Source of the DNA: Chromatiaceae bacterium
Lineage (GTDB): Bacteria > Pseudomonadota > Gammaproteobacteria > Chromatiales > Chromatiaceae
DNA: 64,000 nucleotides
NCBI GenBank assembly: GCA_007693535.1
Contig: REDK01000158.1
Coordinates: 1-64,000, forward strand
Reading direction: 5' to 3'
Shown here: positions 16,084 to 25,323 of the stretch, piece after piece
Numbering within the stretch: the first letter of the stretch is position 1
How the letters are laid out: every line of letters starts with the position of its first letter
The notes under the pieces: model-generated
Seen by the model: the letters and a program-made list of their open reading frames with translations, nothing else
The model's database searches: none
What the model was told of the DNA's origin: nothing
Program-made: the position numbers and the translations under genes

Positions 16084-17832
16084 ATGACCAGCAAAGACCG
16101 TCATCATCACCGACTCGAACGTCGCCACGCCCCGTCGCTGACCAATTGGGGGGCGCCGCCGCGGCCGGCCCATCCGGTGCGCCCAGACACCGTGGTCGAT
16201 TGTGGCTGGGGCCGGCTGATCTTTGGCCAGACCTTCAGCGATCTGGAGCAGCTTGCCCGCTGCCTGCAGGATGAGCGTCCCGGCCGGCGCGATGTCGCGC
16301 TCTATCTGCGCGATCCTCACGTGGTCCTCTCCTATGCCCCGCAGGATTTGTTCCTCGACCCATCGCATACCTTTCGGCTCTGGCTGGACCGCTACCAGTG
16401 TTCATCGCGCAAGCCGCAGGGCTTCATCGTGCGCCTGCTGCACAGTCGCACCGATGCCGACGCCGTTCACCGGCTCTATCAGACTCGCCGGATGGTGCCG
16501 CCAACACCGGACTTCGTCTGGGACCAGCGTGCCTCCAAAGTGCTGCAATACTGGGTGGCCGAGGACAGCCAGGACGGCAGCATCCTGGGAGTGGTGACCG
16601 GGGTCGATCATGTCGAGGCCTTCGGTGACAGTGAGCATGGCGCCAGCTTGTGGGCGCTGGCGGTGGATGCCCAGGCCCCCTACCCCGGCATCGGCGAGGC
16701 CCTGGTGCGCCGGGTGGCCGAGTTCTATCAGGCGCGCGGGCGCGCCTTCTTGGACCTCTCAGTCATGCACGACAACAAGGGCGCCATCCGTCTCTACGAG
16801 AAGCTCGGCTTCGCCCGCGTGCCGGTCTTCGCGCTGAAGAACAAGAACGCCTACAACGCGCCCCTGTTCATGGGGCGCCCGCCCGAGGCCAAGCTCAATC
16901 CCTATGCCAACATCATCGTCAACGAGGCACGCCGCCGCGGCATCGGCATCGAGGTCATCGATGCCGAGGCAGGCTATTTCGCGCTCAGCCTGGGTGGGCG
17001 GCGCATCGTCTGCCGCGAATCGCTGAGCGAACTGACCACAGCGGTGGCCATGAGTCGCTGCGACGACAAGGCAGTCACGCAGCGCCTGCTGCGCCGGGCC
17101 GGGCTACGGGTGCCGGCGCAGACCCGGTTCGAGGCCCTGGATCAGGCCGAGGCCTTTCTCGCCCGCCACGGTCGCATCGTGGTCAAACCGGCGCGCGGTG
17201 AACAGGGGGCCGGAATCAGTGTCGATATCCGTGACCCCAAGGATCTGGAGCGCGCGATCAAGAACGCGACCCGCATCTGTGAGACGGTCATCTTGGAGGA
17301 GTTCTGCGAAGGTGACGACCTGCGCGTGGTGGTGATCGACTATCGGGTCGTCGCCGCCGCCATCCGCCGCCCGGCCCAGGTCGTCGGGACTGGCCGCCAC
17401 CGGGTCTCCGAGCTGATCCAGACCCAGAGCCGGCGCCGCCGTGCCGCCACCGGCGGCGAATCCTCCATCCCGATGGACGATGAGACCGAGCGCTGCGTCC
17501 GCGAAGCCGGGTATGCGATGGACGCAACCCTGCCCGACGGCGAGATACTCGTGGTGCGCAAGACCGCCAACCTGCACACCGGCGGGACCATCCACGATGT
17601 CACCGAGCGACTCAGCCCGGCGCTGGCCAAGGCCGCGATGGAGGCCGCCCGGGTGCTTGACATACCGGTCACCGGACTGGATTTTCTAGTCCCGGATCTG
17701 AGCGGGTCCGACTATGTGATCATCGAAGCCAATGAGCGGCCGGGCCTGGCCAACCACGAGCCCCAGCCCACCGCCGAGCGCTTCGTCGATCTGCTGTTTC
17801 CGCAGACCGCGACCCGGGAGGCACGCCTTTGA
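16084..17832 (+). CDS. N-acetylglutaminylglutamine synthetase (GNAT + ATP-grasp)
   Basis: This 582-residue bifunctional enzyme acetylates and ligates two glutamines in NAGGN synthesis. The GNAT half (about 110-270) shows ALAVDAQAPYPGIGEALVRRV and the helix SVMHDNKGAIRLYEKLGF. The ATP-grasp half (about 320-580, RimK/cyanophycin-synthetase type) shows RHGRIVVKPARGEQGAGISV, VILEEFCEGDDLRVVVID and the metal-binding VIIEANERPGL. ATG 16084 follows AAGGGAG at a proper distance and fits the family start; the longer frame to 15883 would run into the preceding gene. The next gene overlaps its stop by four bases. Confidence 0.9.
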   Translation: MTSKDRHHHRLERRHAPSLTNWGAPPRPAHPVRPDTVVDCGWGRLIFGQTFSDLEQLARCLQDERPGRRDVALYLRDPHVVLSYAPQDLFLDPSHTFRLWLDRYQCSSRKPQGFIVRLLHSRTDADAVHRLYQTRRMVPPTPDFVWDQRASKVLQYWVAEDSQDGSILGVVTGVDHVEAFGDSEHGASLWALAVDAQAPYPGIGEALVRRVAEFYQARGRAFLDLSVMHDNKGAIRLYEKLGFARVPVFALKNKNAYNAPLFMGRPPEAKLNPYANIIVNEARRRGIGIEVIDAEAGYFALSLGGRRIVCRESLSELTTAVAMSRCDDKAVTQRLLRRAGLRVPAQTRFEALDQAEAFLARHGRIVVKPARGEQGAGISVDIRDPKDLERAIKNATRICETVILEEFCEGDDLRVVVIDYRVVAAAIRRPAQVVGTGRHRVSELIQTQSRRRRAATGGESSIPMDDETERCVREAGYAMDATLPDGEILVVRKTANLHTGGTIHDVTERLSPALAKAAMEAARVLDIPVTGLDFLVPDLSGSDYVIIEANERPGLANHEPQPTAERFVDLLFPQTATREARL

Positions 17833-18938
17833 AACCGGTCTCTATCGACACCGCCTATCTGCTCGACATCCTGCTCAAGCTGCTATTCACCCCCAGTCCT
17901 TCGGGCTATACCGATCGGGTGGTGCATGTGGTCTGCGAGGAACTCGAGCGGCTCGGGGTGCCCTTCGAACTGACCCGCCGCGGCGCCATCCGCGCCACCC
18001 TCAAGGGCGAGGCGGAGCGGCCCAATAAGGCGATCGTTGCCCACATCGACACCCTGGGCGCGATGGTCAAGGCGCTCAAGCCCAACGGCCGGCTGCATCT
18101 GGTGCCGGTGGGGCATTGGAATTCGCGCTTCGCCGAGGGCGCCCGCTGCACCCTGTTCACCGACCAGGGTCAATACCGCGGCACCATCCTGCCGATGAAG
18201 GCCTCCGGCCATACCTTCGGCCCCGAGATCGATAACCAGCCGGGCGGCTGGGATCACGTCGAGTTTCGCATCGACGAGCGAGTTTCGGACCTAGCTGGCC
18301 TGCTCAAGCTCGGCATCCACGTGGGTGATTTCATCGCGATCGATACCGCCCCCGAGATTACCGCCACCGGCTTCATCAATGCCCGCCACCTGGACGACAA
18401 GGCCGGTGCCGCACTCTTGCTGGCCGCGGTCAAGGCGGTGCTCGACAGTGGGGTGACCCTGCCGGTGGATTGCCATCCGCTATTTACGATTGCCGAGGAG
18501 ATCGGCTCCGGCGCATCGGCCGCCCTGCATCAGGATGTCGCCGAGATGCTGACGATCGACAACGGCACCACCGCGCCCGGGCAGAACTCCAGTGAATTCG
18601 GCGTCACCATCTGCATGGCCGACATGGGCGGGCCATTCGATTATCACCTCACCCATCGCCTACTGCAGCTCTGCCAGGAGTTCAGAATCCCGCATCAGCG
18701 GGATATCTTCCGCTACTACCGTTCCGACAGCGCCGCCGCGCTGGAGGCCGGCAACGATGTGCGCACCGCCTTGGTGGCCTTCGGCATCGACGCCTCCCAC
18801 GGCTACGAGCGCATCCATCAGGACGCGCTGGAATCCATCGCCAGCCTGGTCGCCATCTATATGCAGAGCCCACCGCTGTACGCCCGCGACCGCTACGAGA
18901 TGGGTCCCTGGACCGGCTTCCCGACCCTGCCTGGGTGA
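17829..18938 (+). CDS. M42-family peptidase of the NAGGN osmolyte system
   Basis: This 369-residue metallopeptidase is homologous to glutamyl aminopeptidases and deblocking enzymes with two metal ions. Seen motifs are IVAHIDTLGAMVK (metal His/Asp), NARHLDDKAGAALLLAAV (bridging Asp), FTIAEEIGSGAS (catalytic Glu pair) and the late SHGYERIHQDAL (metal His). In the NAGGN trio it is thought to act in turnover or processing of the dipeptide. Translation begins at TTG 17829, sharing TTGA with the stop of the synthetase gene, a strong coupling sign. The following 100 bp separate it from a convergent gene. Confidence 0.88.
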   Translation: MKPVSIDTAYLLDILLKLLFTPSPSGYTDRVVHVVCEELERLGVPFELTRRGAIRATLKGEAERPNKAIVAHIDTLGAMVKALKPNGRLHLVPVGHWNSRFAEGARCTLFTDQGQYRGTILPMKASGHTFGPEIDNQPGGWDHVEFRIDERVSDLAGLLKLGIHVGDFIAIDTAPEITATGFINARHLDDKAGAALLLAAVKAVLDSGVTLPVDCHPLFTIAEEIGSGASAALHQDVAEMLTIDNGTTAPGQNSSEFGVTICMADMGGPFDYHLTHRLLQLCQEFRIPHQRDIFRYYRSDSAAALEAGNDVRTALVAFGIDASHGYERIHQDALESIASLVAIYMQSPPLYARDRYEMGPWTGFPTLPG

Positions 18939-19038
18939 TCCCCAGCGCCGGTCGGGCGCCGGTTGGGTGCCGGCGGAGCACAGGCGGACGCGAGACCCGC
19001 GCGCAGCCGAGTGGATGCAGCGCGGGTTCAGGCCGGGT

Positions 19039-21381
19039 TCAGGCCTGTAGGCGCGCCCGCCGCGCCAAGTCCTGTTCACGCTGGCTTACCCGGCGCCAAT
19101 AGCTGGCCTGGTTCTTGGCACAGACTAGGGTGTAGGGCCGGCCGCGCTTGTCGGTCTTCAGATCGAGATCACACCCGGCGCGCGTGATGGCCTCGGCGAC
19201 GCGCCCCCGCTCGGCCTGGGCCGCCTTGAGATGCCACACCGAAGCGGTCGGAGAGGCCAGGAAGTCGCGTAGGGCCTCCCCATTGGGGCCGGGACAGTCA
19301 ACCTCGGCGGCGCGCGACCAGTCTGCTGGTGGTGCCAGCGGCTCGGCGATGCGTGCCTCCAGATGATCCAAGGCGGCCTGACGCAGCCTGGCGAACGCCT
19401 TCGGCACTGCCGCCTCAGTTCCACCCAGGGCCTGTTCGTGCAGCAACAGTGCTGCCGGAACGATCAGCAGATCCGGGTCATAGCGCGTCGGCTGCGACAG
19501 AAACTGGTCGACCGCCGCTGTCCCCAAGATCGCGCTGCCGCTGCCAACGCCGGCATCGATGCTGACACAGGCGCGCAGGATATCGGCGAGTTGCGCCGGG
19601 GTCAGCGGCTGGGTACGGGCCGCCGAGGGGATGGGGAAGGTTGGCTCGGTTGCGGTGGCCGATGCCTTGGGCAGGCCCGCCAGCAGGGCCTCGGCTGGTT
19701 CCTGCAGGGCAGCAATCCAGGCTGGATCGGGTGGTGACGGTGCGACCCCGGCGAGACCGGCCTCGCTGATCACGCCACAACCGGCGCAACGGGCCAGCAA
19801 TTCGGCACAGGCGCCCGGCCAGCGGGTCACATTGCCGGCGATGATCGCGGTCAAACGGCCGATCACCGCGGGTACCGGCAACTGCCCCAGCACCAGGGCT
19901 AGGGCCGCGACATCGCCCGGCCCAAAGGCCCCGTCGGCGCTGCACCGGTTCATGAAATCGATGCACCCATCCAGGTCCCCCAAGCGCAACTGGGCAGCCA
20001 GCAGATCGACCGCCCGTCCCGCTTCGCTGGCGTCTCGGCGCGACCAGTCATCGCGCGGCCAAGCGGCCCGGATCGCCGTGGCCAGTGCCAGCGCCTCCTG
20101 GCGCAATGCCGCGCCGGCATCGTCCTGCGCCACCTCCCAACGCCGGACCAGTGCCAACAGGGCCGGCACACTGACCGCGAGGCCACCCTTGGCCAGCACC
20201 GCCGCCTGGTGCGCGCGCGGCCACAGGACCAACGCCGCCCGCTGATAGAAGCGCTCGAAAGAGGCCCCCTCGTTGCCAGTCGCCTCGGAGAATTCAGGCT
20301 CGGTCTCGTCCAGATCGTCCAAGGCCTCGGGCGGCACCAGTTCAGCCTCATCGAAGGACAGCGGTCCCATGAGCGGCCGGCTGCCATCAGGCAGGTGCCA
20401 ATCATGGATAGACCAGTCGCTCTCCGTGACTTCGCCGATCTCGAGGTCGGGATCATCCCAGCGCCCGCCGCCGGTATAGTCTGCCCATCCGGACTCGGTC
20501 ACGCTCATCAGGGTCAGATAGAGGTCGCACCCAGCTTCCCGGGCAGCCGCCATGATCACTCCTGCATCCGCCGCATCCTTGCCCTTGAGCCTGGCAAAAT
20601 CGATCTCCGCCTCGCTGTAAGCATGCTCCAGCGGATAGACCAGCTTCTCGGGTCCGGCCCCACCCGCGGCCCAGTCGGCCAGCAGATTGGCCAGGCGCCG
20701 ATGCTCGTGATCGTGATCGGGCGCCATGGGCAGCGGTCCCGCCCCCGGGCGCAGCAGATTATAGACCAGCGCCAGCCGATATCCCTCGGCGACCGGCCGC
20801 ACTTCATGCACACAGTCGGCATAAAAGGCGGCAAAAGCCGCCGCCGAGGGCTCGTCGCACTGTAGATCCACGCTGACCGACTGGCCGTGATGCCGGATTA
20901 CCAGTTCACCGCCGCTGTACTCACCCGGCAGCACCACGACCAGCGTCGCGAACATCCCAGGTGCCTTTTCGGTATCCCGGTGCGGCACGAAGAAGCTGCC
21001 GGCAGCATAGAGCAGCAGCTTGTAGAGGTCGGCCGCGATGGCGCTCTGCACCCCCAGTCCCTGACGCACCCGCTCGACCACACCAGCCAGATCCTCCGAC
21101 CAGCGCGTGCCACCCAGGGTCACGCGGGCGGCATCGATCTGCCAAGTGCGGCGCACCTCGGGATCGACCAGGGTCTCGGTACCGCGCCCATAAGGGGCCG
21201 GGTCGGCCACCCGGATCAGGTCCTGCGCCTGCACCGGCAGCAGTGGCAGGGAAATCGTCCCGACGCCCGCGACGGTCAGCCGCAGCGGGTGGATGTCGAA
21301 ACGGCCATGCACCTGAAAACCGCCTGGGCGCGACACCCCGGCAATGATCTCGGCAAACGCGCTCGGTAGGTCGGCATGCAT
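19039..21381 (-). CDS. Large 2OG-Fe(II) oxygenase family protein
   Basis: This 780-residue protein carries a prolyl-4-hydroxylase-like 2-oxoglutarate dioxygenase domain in its first 220 residues. The iron ligands H134 and D136 (VPHRDTEK) and H192 (CVHEVRPV), the 2OG-binding R202, and the double-strand helix element VVLPGEYSGGELVIRH are all present. The remaining 550 residues are Ala/Leu-rich, probably helical, and I cannot assign them. It starts four bases after the stop of the Uma2-like gene, so the two are co-transcribed. The substrate is unknown; hydroxylation of a protein or of a nucleic acid is possible. Confidence 0.75.
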   Translation of the reverse strand: MHADLPSAFAEIIAGVSRPGGFQVHGRFDIHPLRLTVAGVGTISLPLLPVQAQDLIRVADPAPYGRGTETLVDPEVRRTWQIDAARVTLGGTRWSEDLAGVVERVRQGLGVQSAIAADLYKLLLYAAGSFFVPHRDTEKAPGMFATLVVVLPGEYSGGELVIRHHGQSVSVDLQCDEPSAAAFAAFYADCVHEVRPVAEGYRLALVYNLLRPGAGPLPMAPDHDHEHRRLANLLADWAAGGAGPEKLVYPLEHAYSEAEIDFARLKGKDAADAGVIMAAAREAGCDLYLTLMSVTESGWADYTGGGRWDDPDLEIGEVTESDWSIHDWHLPDGSRPLMGPLSFDEAELVPPEALDDLDETEPEFSEATGNEGASFERFYQRAALVLWPRAHQAAVLAKGGLAVSVPALLALVRRWEVAQDDAGAALRQEALALATAIRAAWPRDDWSRRDASEAGRAVDLLAAQLRLGDLDGCIDFMNRCSADGAFGPGDVAALALVLGQLPVPAVIGRLTAIIAGNVTRWPGACAELLARCAGCGVISEAGLAGVAPSPPDPAWIAALQEPAEALLAGLPKASATATEPTFPIPSAARTQPLTPAQLADILRACVSIDAGVGSGSAILGTAAVDQFLSQPTRYDPDLLIVPAALLLHEQALGGTEAAVPKAFARLRQAALDHLEARIAEPLAPPADWSRAAEVDCPGPNGEALRDFLASPTASVWHLKAAQAERGRVAEAITRAGCDLDLKTDKRGRPYTLVCAKNQASYWRRVSQREQDLARRARLQA

Positions 21382-21384
21382 CGC

Positions 21385-22332
21385 TCAGTCCTTGGTATCG
21401 GAGCGGCCTGTGCGCTCGGCACGCAGTTGCGCCAAGGCGGCCTCGGCGGCCGCGGCCCGGCGCTCGGCGTCGGCCCGTGCCGCTGCCTCGGCCGCGGCCC
21501 GGCGCACGGCTTCATCAGCTCGACGCGCCTGGTCATTGGCCCGGCGCGCCTCGTCATCGGCCCGGCGTGCCTCGACGTCGGCCCGTTGCGCCTCGGCGTC
21601 GGCACGCTGCTCGGCCTGGCGCCAATGCGGCAACACGAAGTGCGCGTAGACCGGATCATCCCGCAGGCTGGCATGGAGCGGGCGCCGGCACAGATCCTGC
21701 CGACGAAACCTGAACCCCGGCAGTACCCGTGAGCAGATCAGCCCATCGGTTGGTGCGATCGGCACATACACCCCGTCCGGACCCAAGGTATAGAAGGCCT
21801 GCTGCGCCGGCTCGCGATGCAGGATCACATATTCCGACACCCCGCCGGCCGCATACTCGGCCTTCTTCACCACCGTATCGCGCTCGCTGCCACGACGCTC
21901 GCGGTCGGACAGGGCCTCGATGCACAGATCGAACACGCCGTGATAAGAGCAGTCGTGTGGCAACAGGGGCTGTGGGTTATCGTTGCGCACCACCCCGAGG
22001 TCCGGTTTGCGGATCACCACACCTTGCGGCAGCGGCAGCCGAAAGCCCATCTCCAACGCCACCGTGCGGGCAATCGGATGGCTGGTCAGGAAATGCTCCA
22101 GCAAGAGCATGAACCAGCGATAGACCAAATAGGTCTCGTAGTCCGACACCGGCTTCTCCTCCAAGCGACCATTGTTCCATTCATAATGGATATCGGAGAC
22201 GAAGTAATACTCGCGCCAGTATGCCTCTTCCGAGACCCAGCGGCCGTCCTCCGAGACCGGTTCGACGCCCGGTGCCGGCGCAACATCCGCGGCCGGTAGC
22301 GTGGCAGGGTCGGCAAGCAGAGATGGAGACAT
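21385..22332 (-). CDS. Uma2-family (DUF820) PD-(D/E)XK nuclease-like protein with coiled-coil tail
   Basis: This 315-residue protein has a Uma2 domain in residues about 30-215. PD-(D/E)XK-type residues are seen in RKPDLGVV, the acidic FDLCIEALSD and the Lys-rich VVKKAEYAAGGVSEYVIL, giving a plausible D...E-x-K site. Residues about 245-310 are a striking alanine, arginine and aspartate-rich coiled coil with seven-residue units (RADAEAQ, RADVEAR, RADDEAR, RANDQAR, RADEAVR). Uma2 proteins are abundant in cyanobacteria and some Chromatiales, and their role is unclear. ATG 22332 is chosen over the frame to 22644 because the extension has no family likeness. It is the first gene of an operon with the 2OG oxygenase. 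Confidence 0.8.
   Translation of the reverse strand: MSPSLLADPATLPAADVAPAPGVEPVSEDGRWVSEEAYWREYYFVSDIHYEWNNGRLEEKPVSDYETYLVYRWFMLLLEHFLTSHPIARTVALEMGFRLPLPQGVVIRKPDLGVVRNDNPQPLLPHDCSYHGVFDLCIEALSDRERRGSERDTVVKKAEYAAGGVSEYVILHREPAQQAFYTLGPDGVYVPIAPTDGLICSRVLPGFRFRRQDLCRRPLHASLRDDPVYAHFVLPHWRQAEQRADAEAQRADVEARRADDEARRANDQARRADEAVRRAAAEAAARADAERRAAAAEAALAQLRAERTGRSDTKD
21525..21625 (-). repeat. 21-bp tandem units coding the coiled-coil heptads
   Basis: Consecutive units near 21 bases (plus strand GCCCGGCGCGCCTCGTCATC and close variants) encode the heptads of the Uma2 protein tail. They suggest growth of the coiled coil by slippage or unequal crossing-over. Confidence 0.5.
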
Positions 22333-22642
22333 CAGCGACTCCGGCAGACAGGGGCGAACGGGACAGTCATGACCGTAAGCATAGGATCTGGGCGCCATGG
22401 CGCCAACCAGGGCATGGACGCGGCATGATCGATCTAGCCGCTGATGGCCTGCGGGCGCAGCCCGGTCGGGATCATCGCCGCCGGGCCAACCAACGGCGTG
22501 CCTGGCTGCACCGGGCTTGCCGCGGCGCGCCGCATGAGCGGACCATGTGCCGGCGTCGAATCGCCCACTTCGGCCAGTATCGGCGCCGCCACCCAGAGCG
22601 CCACCCAGATCGCCACCGGCGCGCACCAGTTCCAGCCCGGTC
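22333..22642. other. Divergent intergenic region, Uma2 / MscS
   Basis: This is a 310-bp spacer; frames through it are extensions of both neighbours without family likeness. Nothing else is recognised. Confidence 0.4.
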
Positions 22643-24184
22643 ATGTTCCACCGTCTCGATGCCCTGATCGCTGCCTATTGGCCGCTATTCCTCGGTCTGC
22701 TGCTGGCCTTGCCGCTGTGGCGCGGCCTCACCCGCCGCATCGGCTGGCAGCCGCTGCTGACCTACCTGCCGGTGGCCAGCGCCGCCGCCGATGTGCTGCT
22801 GCTGCCGCTGGCGGTGCTGCTCGCCGGTCACCTGCTGCAGCTCGCCAATGGCACTTTTGGCCATCCGCTCCTGGCAGGCGGGTTGGACACCGCGACCCGA
22901 CTCATCGCCTTCTTGACCGCGGCCTGGGCAATCGGGCGACTGCTGGAGCGCTACTTCGACCAGCGCTCCGAGGGGAACCTGCGCGAACGCCTGCCCAAGC
23001 TGGTGATCGGGCTGATCTACAGCGGGCTGCTGCTGGGCGGGCTGATCCTGTTCTTGTGGCAACAGGGCTACGACTTCACCGGCATCTGGGTCTCCACCGG
23101 TGTGGTCGCGGCGGTGATCGGCTTCGCCCTGCAACGCACCCTGGGCGACCTCTTCGCCGGGATCACCCTGGGCCTGGAGCGGCCATTCCGCATCGGTGAC
23201 TGGCTGGAACTGCCGGCCGGCATCGTCGGCCAAGTGGTGGATATCAACTGGCGCGCGACGCACCTGCGTGGTTGGGACAACGCGACCCATGTGATCCCCA
23301 ATGGCCGCATGGCAGCCGAGGCATTCAAGAACCTGCACGGCGATCAGCATGTCTTCTCGCCCTGGTATTTCATCCAGATCCCGGCCGAGGTAGACCCGCG
23401 CTTCGCCACCGCCCTGCTGCTGGATGCCGCCATGCGCTGCGAGAGCGTGATGAAATTCCCTAATCCCGTCGTGCGCCTGGCCGACGGAACCGGGCCGCCG
23501 TTCCGCTACATGGTCTGGGTGCATCTGCGCAACTATCCCGCCATGTTCCGGGCCCGCGAGGAACTGTTTCGGGAGATCCATCGCGGCCTGCAAGAGGCCG
23601 GCATCGCGGTCTCGCCGCAAGTGCATGAACTGCATACCCGCCGCGCCCCGGTCATCACCGCCGAGCCGCCCACCATCGCGCTCGCCCTGAAGGCGATGGA
23701 CCTGGCCGGCAACATGACCGAGACCGAACTGGAGCAGATCGCCGCGCGCAGCGAATACTGTCAGTACAACGCCGGAGCACTGCTGCTGGCCGAGGGGGCG
23801 GTCAGCGATGCCTTCTACGTCATCGCTGGCGGGCTGGTGGAGAGCGCGATCCGTCTTGCCGATGACACCCGCAAGGCGATCGAGACCCTGGGCCCGGGCA
23901 AGCATTTCGGCATCACTGCGATGCTGACCACCGAACCGAGCTTTCTGGAATTCACCGCCAGGACCGATGTGACCCTGATCCGCATCGATCTCGACTGCGT
24001 GCGCACAGTGGTGGCCGCGCGCCCGGACCTGGCCGAACTCCTCGCGGGGGTGGTCAAGGAACGCCTGGATGCAGCAGAAGCAGCGCGAGTCGCCAGTCGC
24101 CGACCGGCGCGGCGCCTGTCGTTGCGCGATATCCGCCTGGGGATGGAACGCCGGCTGCGCGGGCTACGATCGCCGCCGCGCTGA
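22643..24184 (+). CDS. MscS-type mechanosensitive channel with cyclic-nucleotide-binding domain
   Basis: This 513-residue inner-membrane protein has four or five helices in its first 180 residues. The pore helix and beta domain of MscS follow (GIWVSTGVVAAVIGFALQRTLGDLFAGITLGLERPFRIGDWLEL, then VVDINWRATHLRGWDNATHVIPNG). Residues about 360-480 form a CRP/cNMP-type domain (LLAEGAVSDAFYVIAGGLVESAI ... TLGPGKHFGITAML). The phosphate-binding cassette of cAMP binders (FGE.AL...R.A) is only loosely kept, so ligand binding is uncertain. Such fusions can gate in response to a nucleotide instead of, or besides, tension. ATG 22643 is chosen because the first hydrophobic helix begins a few residues later. 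Confidence 0.85.
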   Translation: MFHRLDALIAAYWPLFLGLLLALPLWRGLTRRIGWQPLLTYLPVASAAADVLLLPLAVLLAGHLLQLANGTFGHPLLAGGLDTATRLIAFLTAAWAIGRLLERYFDQRSEGNLRERLPKLVIGLIYSGLLLGGLILFLWQQGYDFTGIWVSTGVVAAVIGFALQRTLGDLFAGITLGLERPFRIGDWLELPAGIVGQVVDINWRATHLRGWDNATHVIPNGRMAAEAFKNLHGDQHVFSPWYFIQIPAEVDPRFATALLLDAAMRCESVMKFPNPVVRLADGTGPPFRYMVWVHLRNYPAMFRAREELFREIHRGLQEAGIAVSPQVHELHTRRAPVITAEPPTIALALKAMDLAGNMTETELEQIAARSEYCQYNAGALLLAEGAVSDAFYVIAGGLVESAIRLADDTRKAIETLGPGKHFGITAMLTTEPSFLEFTARTDVTLIRIDLDCVRTVVAARPDLAELLAGVVKERLDAAEAARVASRRPARRLSLRDIRLGMERRLRGLRSPPR

Positions 24185-24240
24185 ATCGGGAGACTGCAGG
24201 GGAACGCTTGCCCGCGCCGAACCAGGCCCGGCGTGACCGC

Positions 24241-25323
24241 TCAGGTCGCCTCCATCAGGGCCGCCAGCAGGTCCGCCTGATGTTCCTGTTGCAGGGGCTC
24301 AATGACCTGATCGATCTGCCCGAGCATGATCTCGTCGAGCTTGTAGAGGGTGAGGTTGATGCGATGGTCGGTGAGGCGGTTCTGCGGGAAGTTGTAGGTG
24401 CGGATGCGCTCAGAGCGATCGCCGCTGCCGACCTGCAGCCGCCGCGAGGCACGCTGCTCGGCGGCCTGGGCGTCCTGCGCCTGGGACAGCAGCCGCGCCT
24501 GCAACAGGGACATGGCGCGGGCGCGATTCTTGTGCTGCGAGCGCTCGTCCTGACACTCGACGACGATTCCGGTGGGTAGATGGGTCAAGCGCACCGCCGA
24601 ATCGGTCTTGTTGACATGCTGACCACCGGCGCCCGATGACCGATAGGTGTCCACCCGCAGGTCGCCGCTGTCAATCGGCACGGCCTCCACCGCATCGGGC
24701 TCGGCCAGCACCGCCACGGTGCAGGCGGAGGTATGGACCCGGCCCTGGGACTCCGTCTCGGGAACCCGCTGCACGCGATGGGTGCCGGCCTCGAACTTGA
24801 GTCGGGAGTAGACCCGCTCGCCGCTGATGCGCACCACCACTTCCTTATAGCCACCCAGCTCCCCCTCGCTGGCGCTGACCATCTCGTAGCGCCAGCCCAC
24901 CAGCTCGGCATAGCGCAGGTACATGCGCAGCAGGTCGGCGGCGAACAGGCCGGCCTCGGCACCGCCGGTGCCGGCGCGGACCTCCAGATAGACGTTACGC
25001 TGATCCAACGGATCGGTCGGTAACAGCAGGCGGCGCAGCTCGGGCTCAAGTGCGCTGCGCCGCGCCTCGGCCTCGCCGATCGCCTCGCGCGCCAATTCCG
25101 CCATCTCGCGGTCGGCGAGCAGATCCTCGGCCGCGACCAGCTCGTCTTCTGCCGCCTGATAGGCGCCGTAGCAATCGATGATCGGCTGCAACTGGGAATA
25201 TTCCCGCCCCAGATCGCGAAACCGCCCCTGATCGGCCTGGATTTCGGGATCGGCCAGCAGTGCGGTGACCTCGCCGAAGCGCTCGGCCAGTCGGTCGAGC
25301 TTGTTCCGCAGCGAGGGGTTCAT
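24241..25323 (-). CDS. prfA: Peptide chain release factor 1
   Basis: This 360-residue RF1 recognises UAA and UAG. The catalytic GGQ stands in [17 protein letters not shown], and the stop-codon-reading tripeptide is P-E-T in [23 protein letters not shown], where RF1 has P-x-T. ATG 25323 overlaps the stop of hemA by four bases (ATGA), giving the classical hemA-prfA operon. The release-factor methyltransferase gene prmC, which commonly follows prfA, is absent; the next gene is convergent mscS 57 bp away. Confidence 0.96.
   Translation of the reverse strand: MNPSLRNKLDRLAERFGEVTALLADPEIQADQGRFRDLGREYSQLQPIIDCYGAYQAAEDELVAAEDLLADREMAELAREAIGEAEARRSALEPELRRLLLPTDPLDQRNVYLEVRAGTGGAEAGLFAADLLRMYLRYAELVGWRYEMVSASEGELGGYKEVVVRISGERVYSRLKFEAGTHRVQRVPETESQGRVHTSACTVAVLAEPDAVEAVPIDSGDLRVDTYRSSGAGGQHVNKTDSAVRLTHLPTGIVVECQDERSQHKNRARAMSLLQARLLSQAQDAQAAEQRASRRLQVGSGDRSERIRTYNFPQNRLTDHRINLTLYKLDEIMLGQIDQVIEPLQQEHQADLLAALMEAT

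Noticed and set aside
22685-23905. 406-residue minus-strand frame
   Set aside because: It is antisense to the MscS-cNMP gene; the Gln/Gly/Arg-rich composition is typical of shadow frames.
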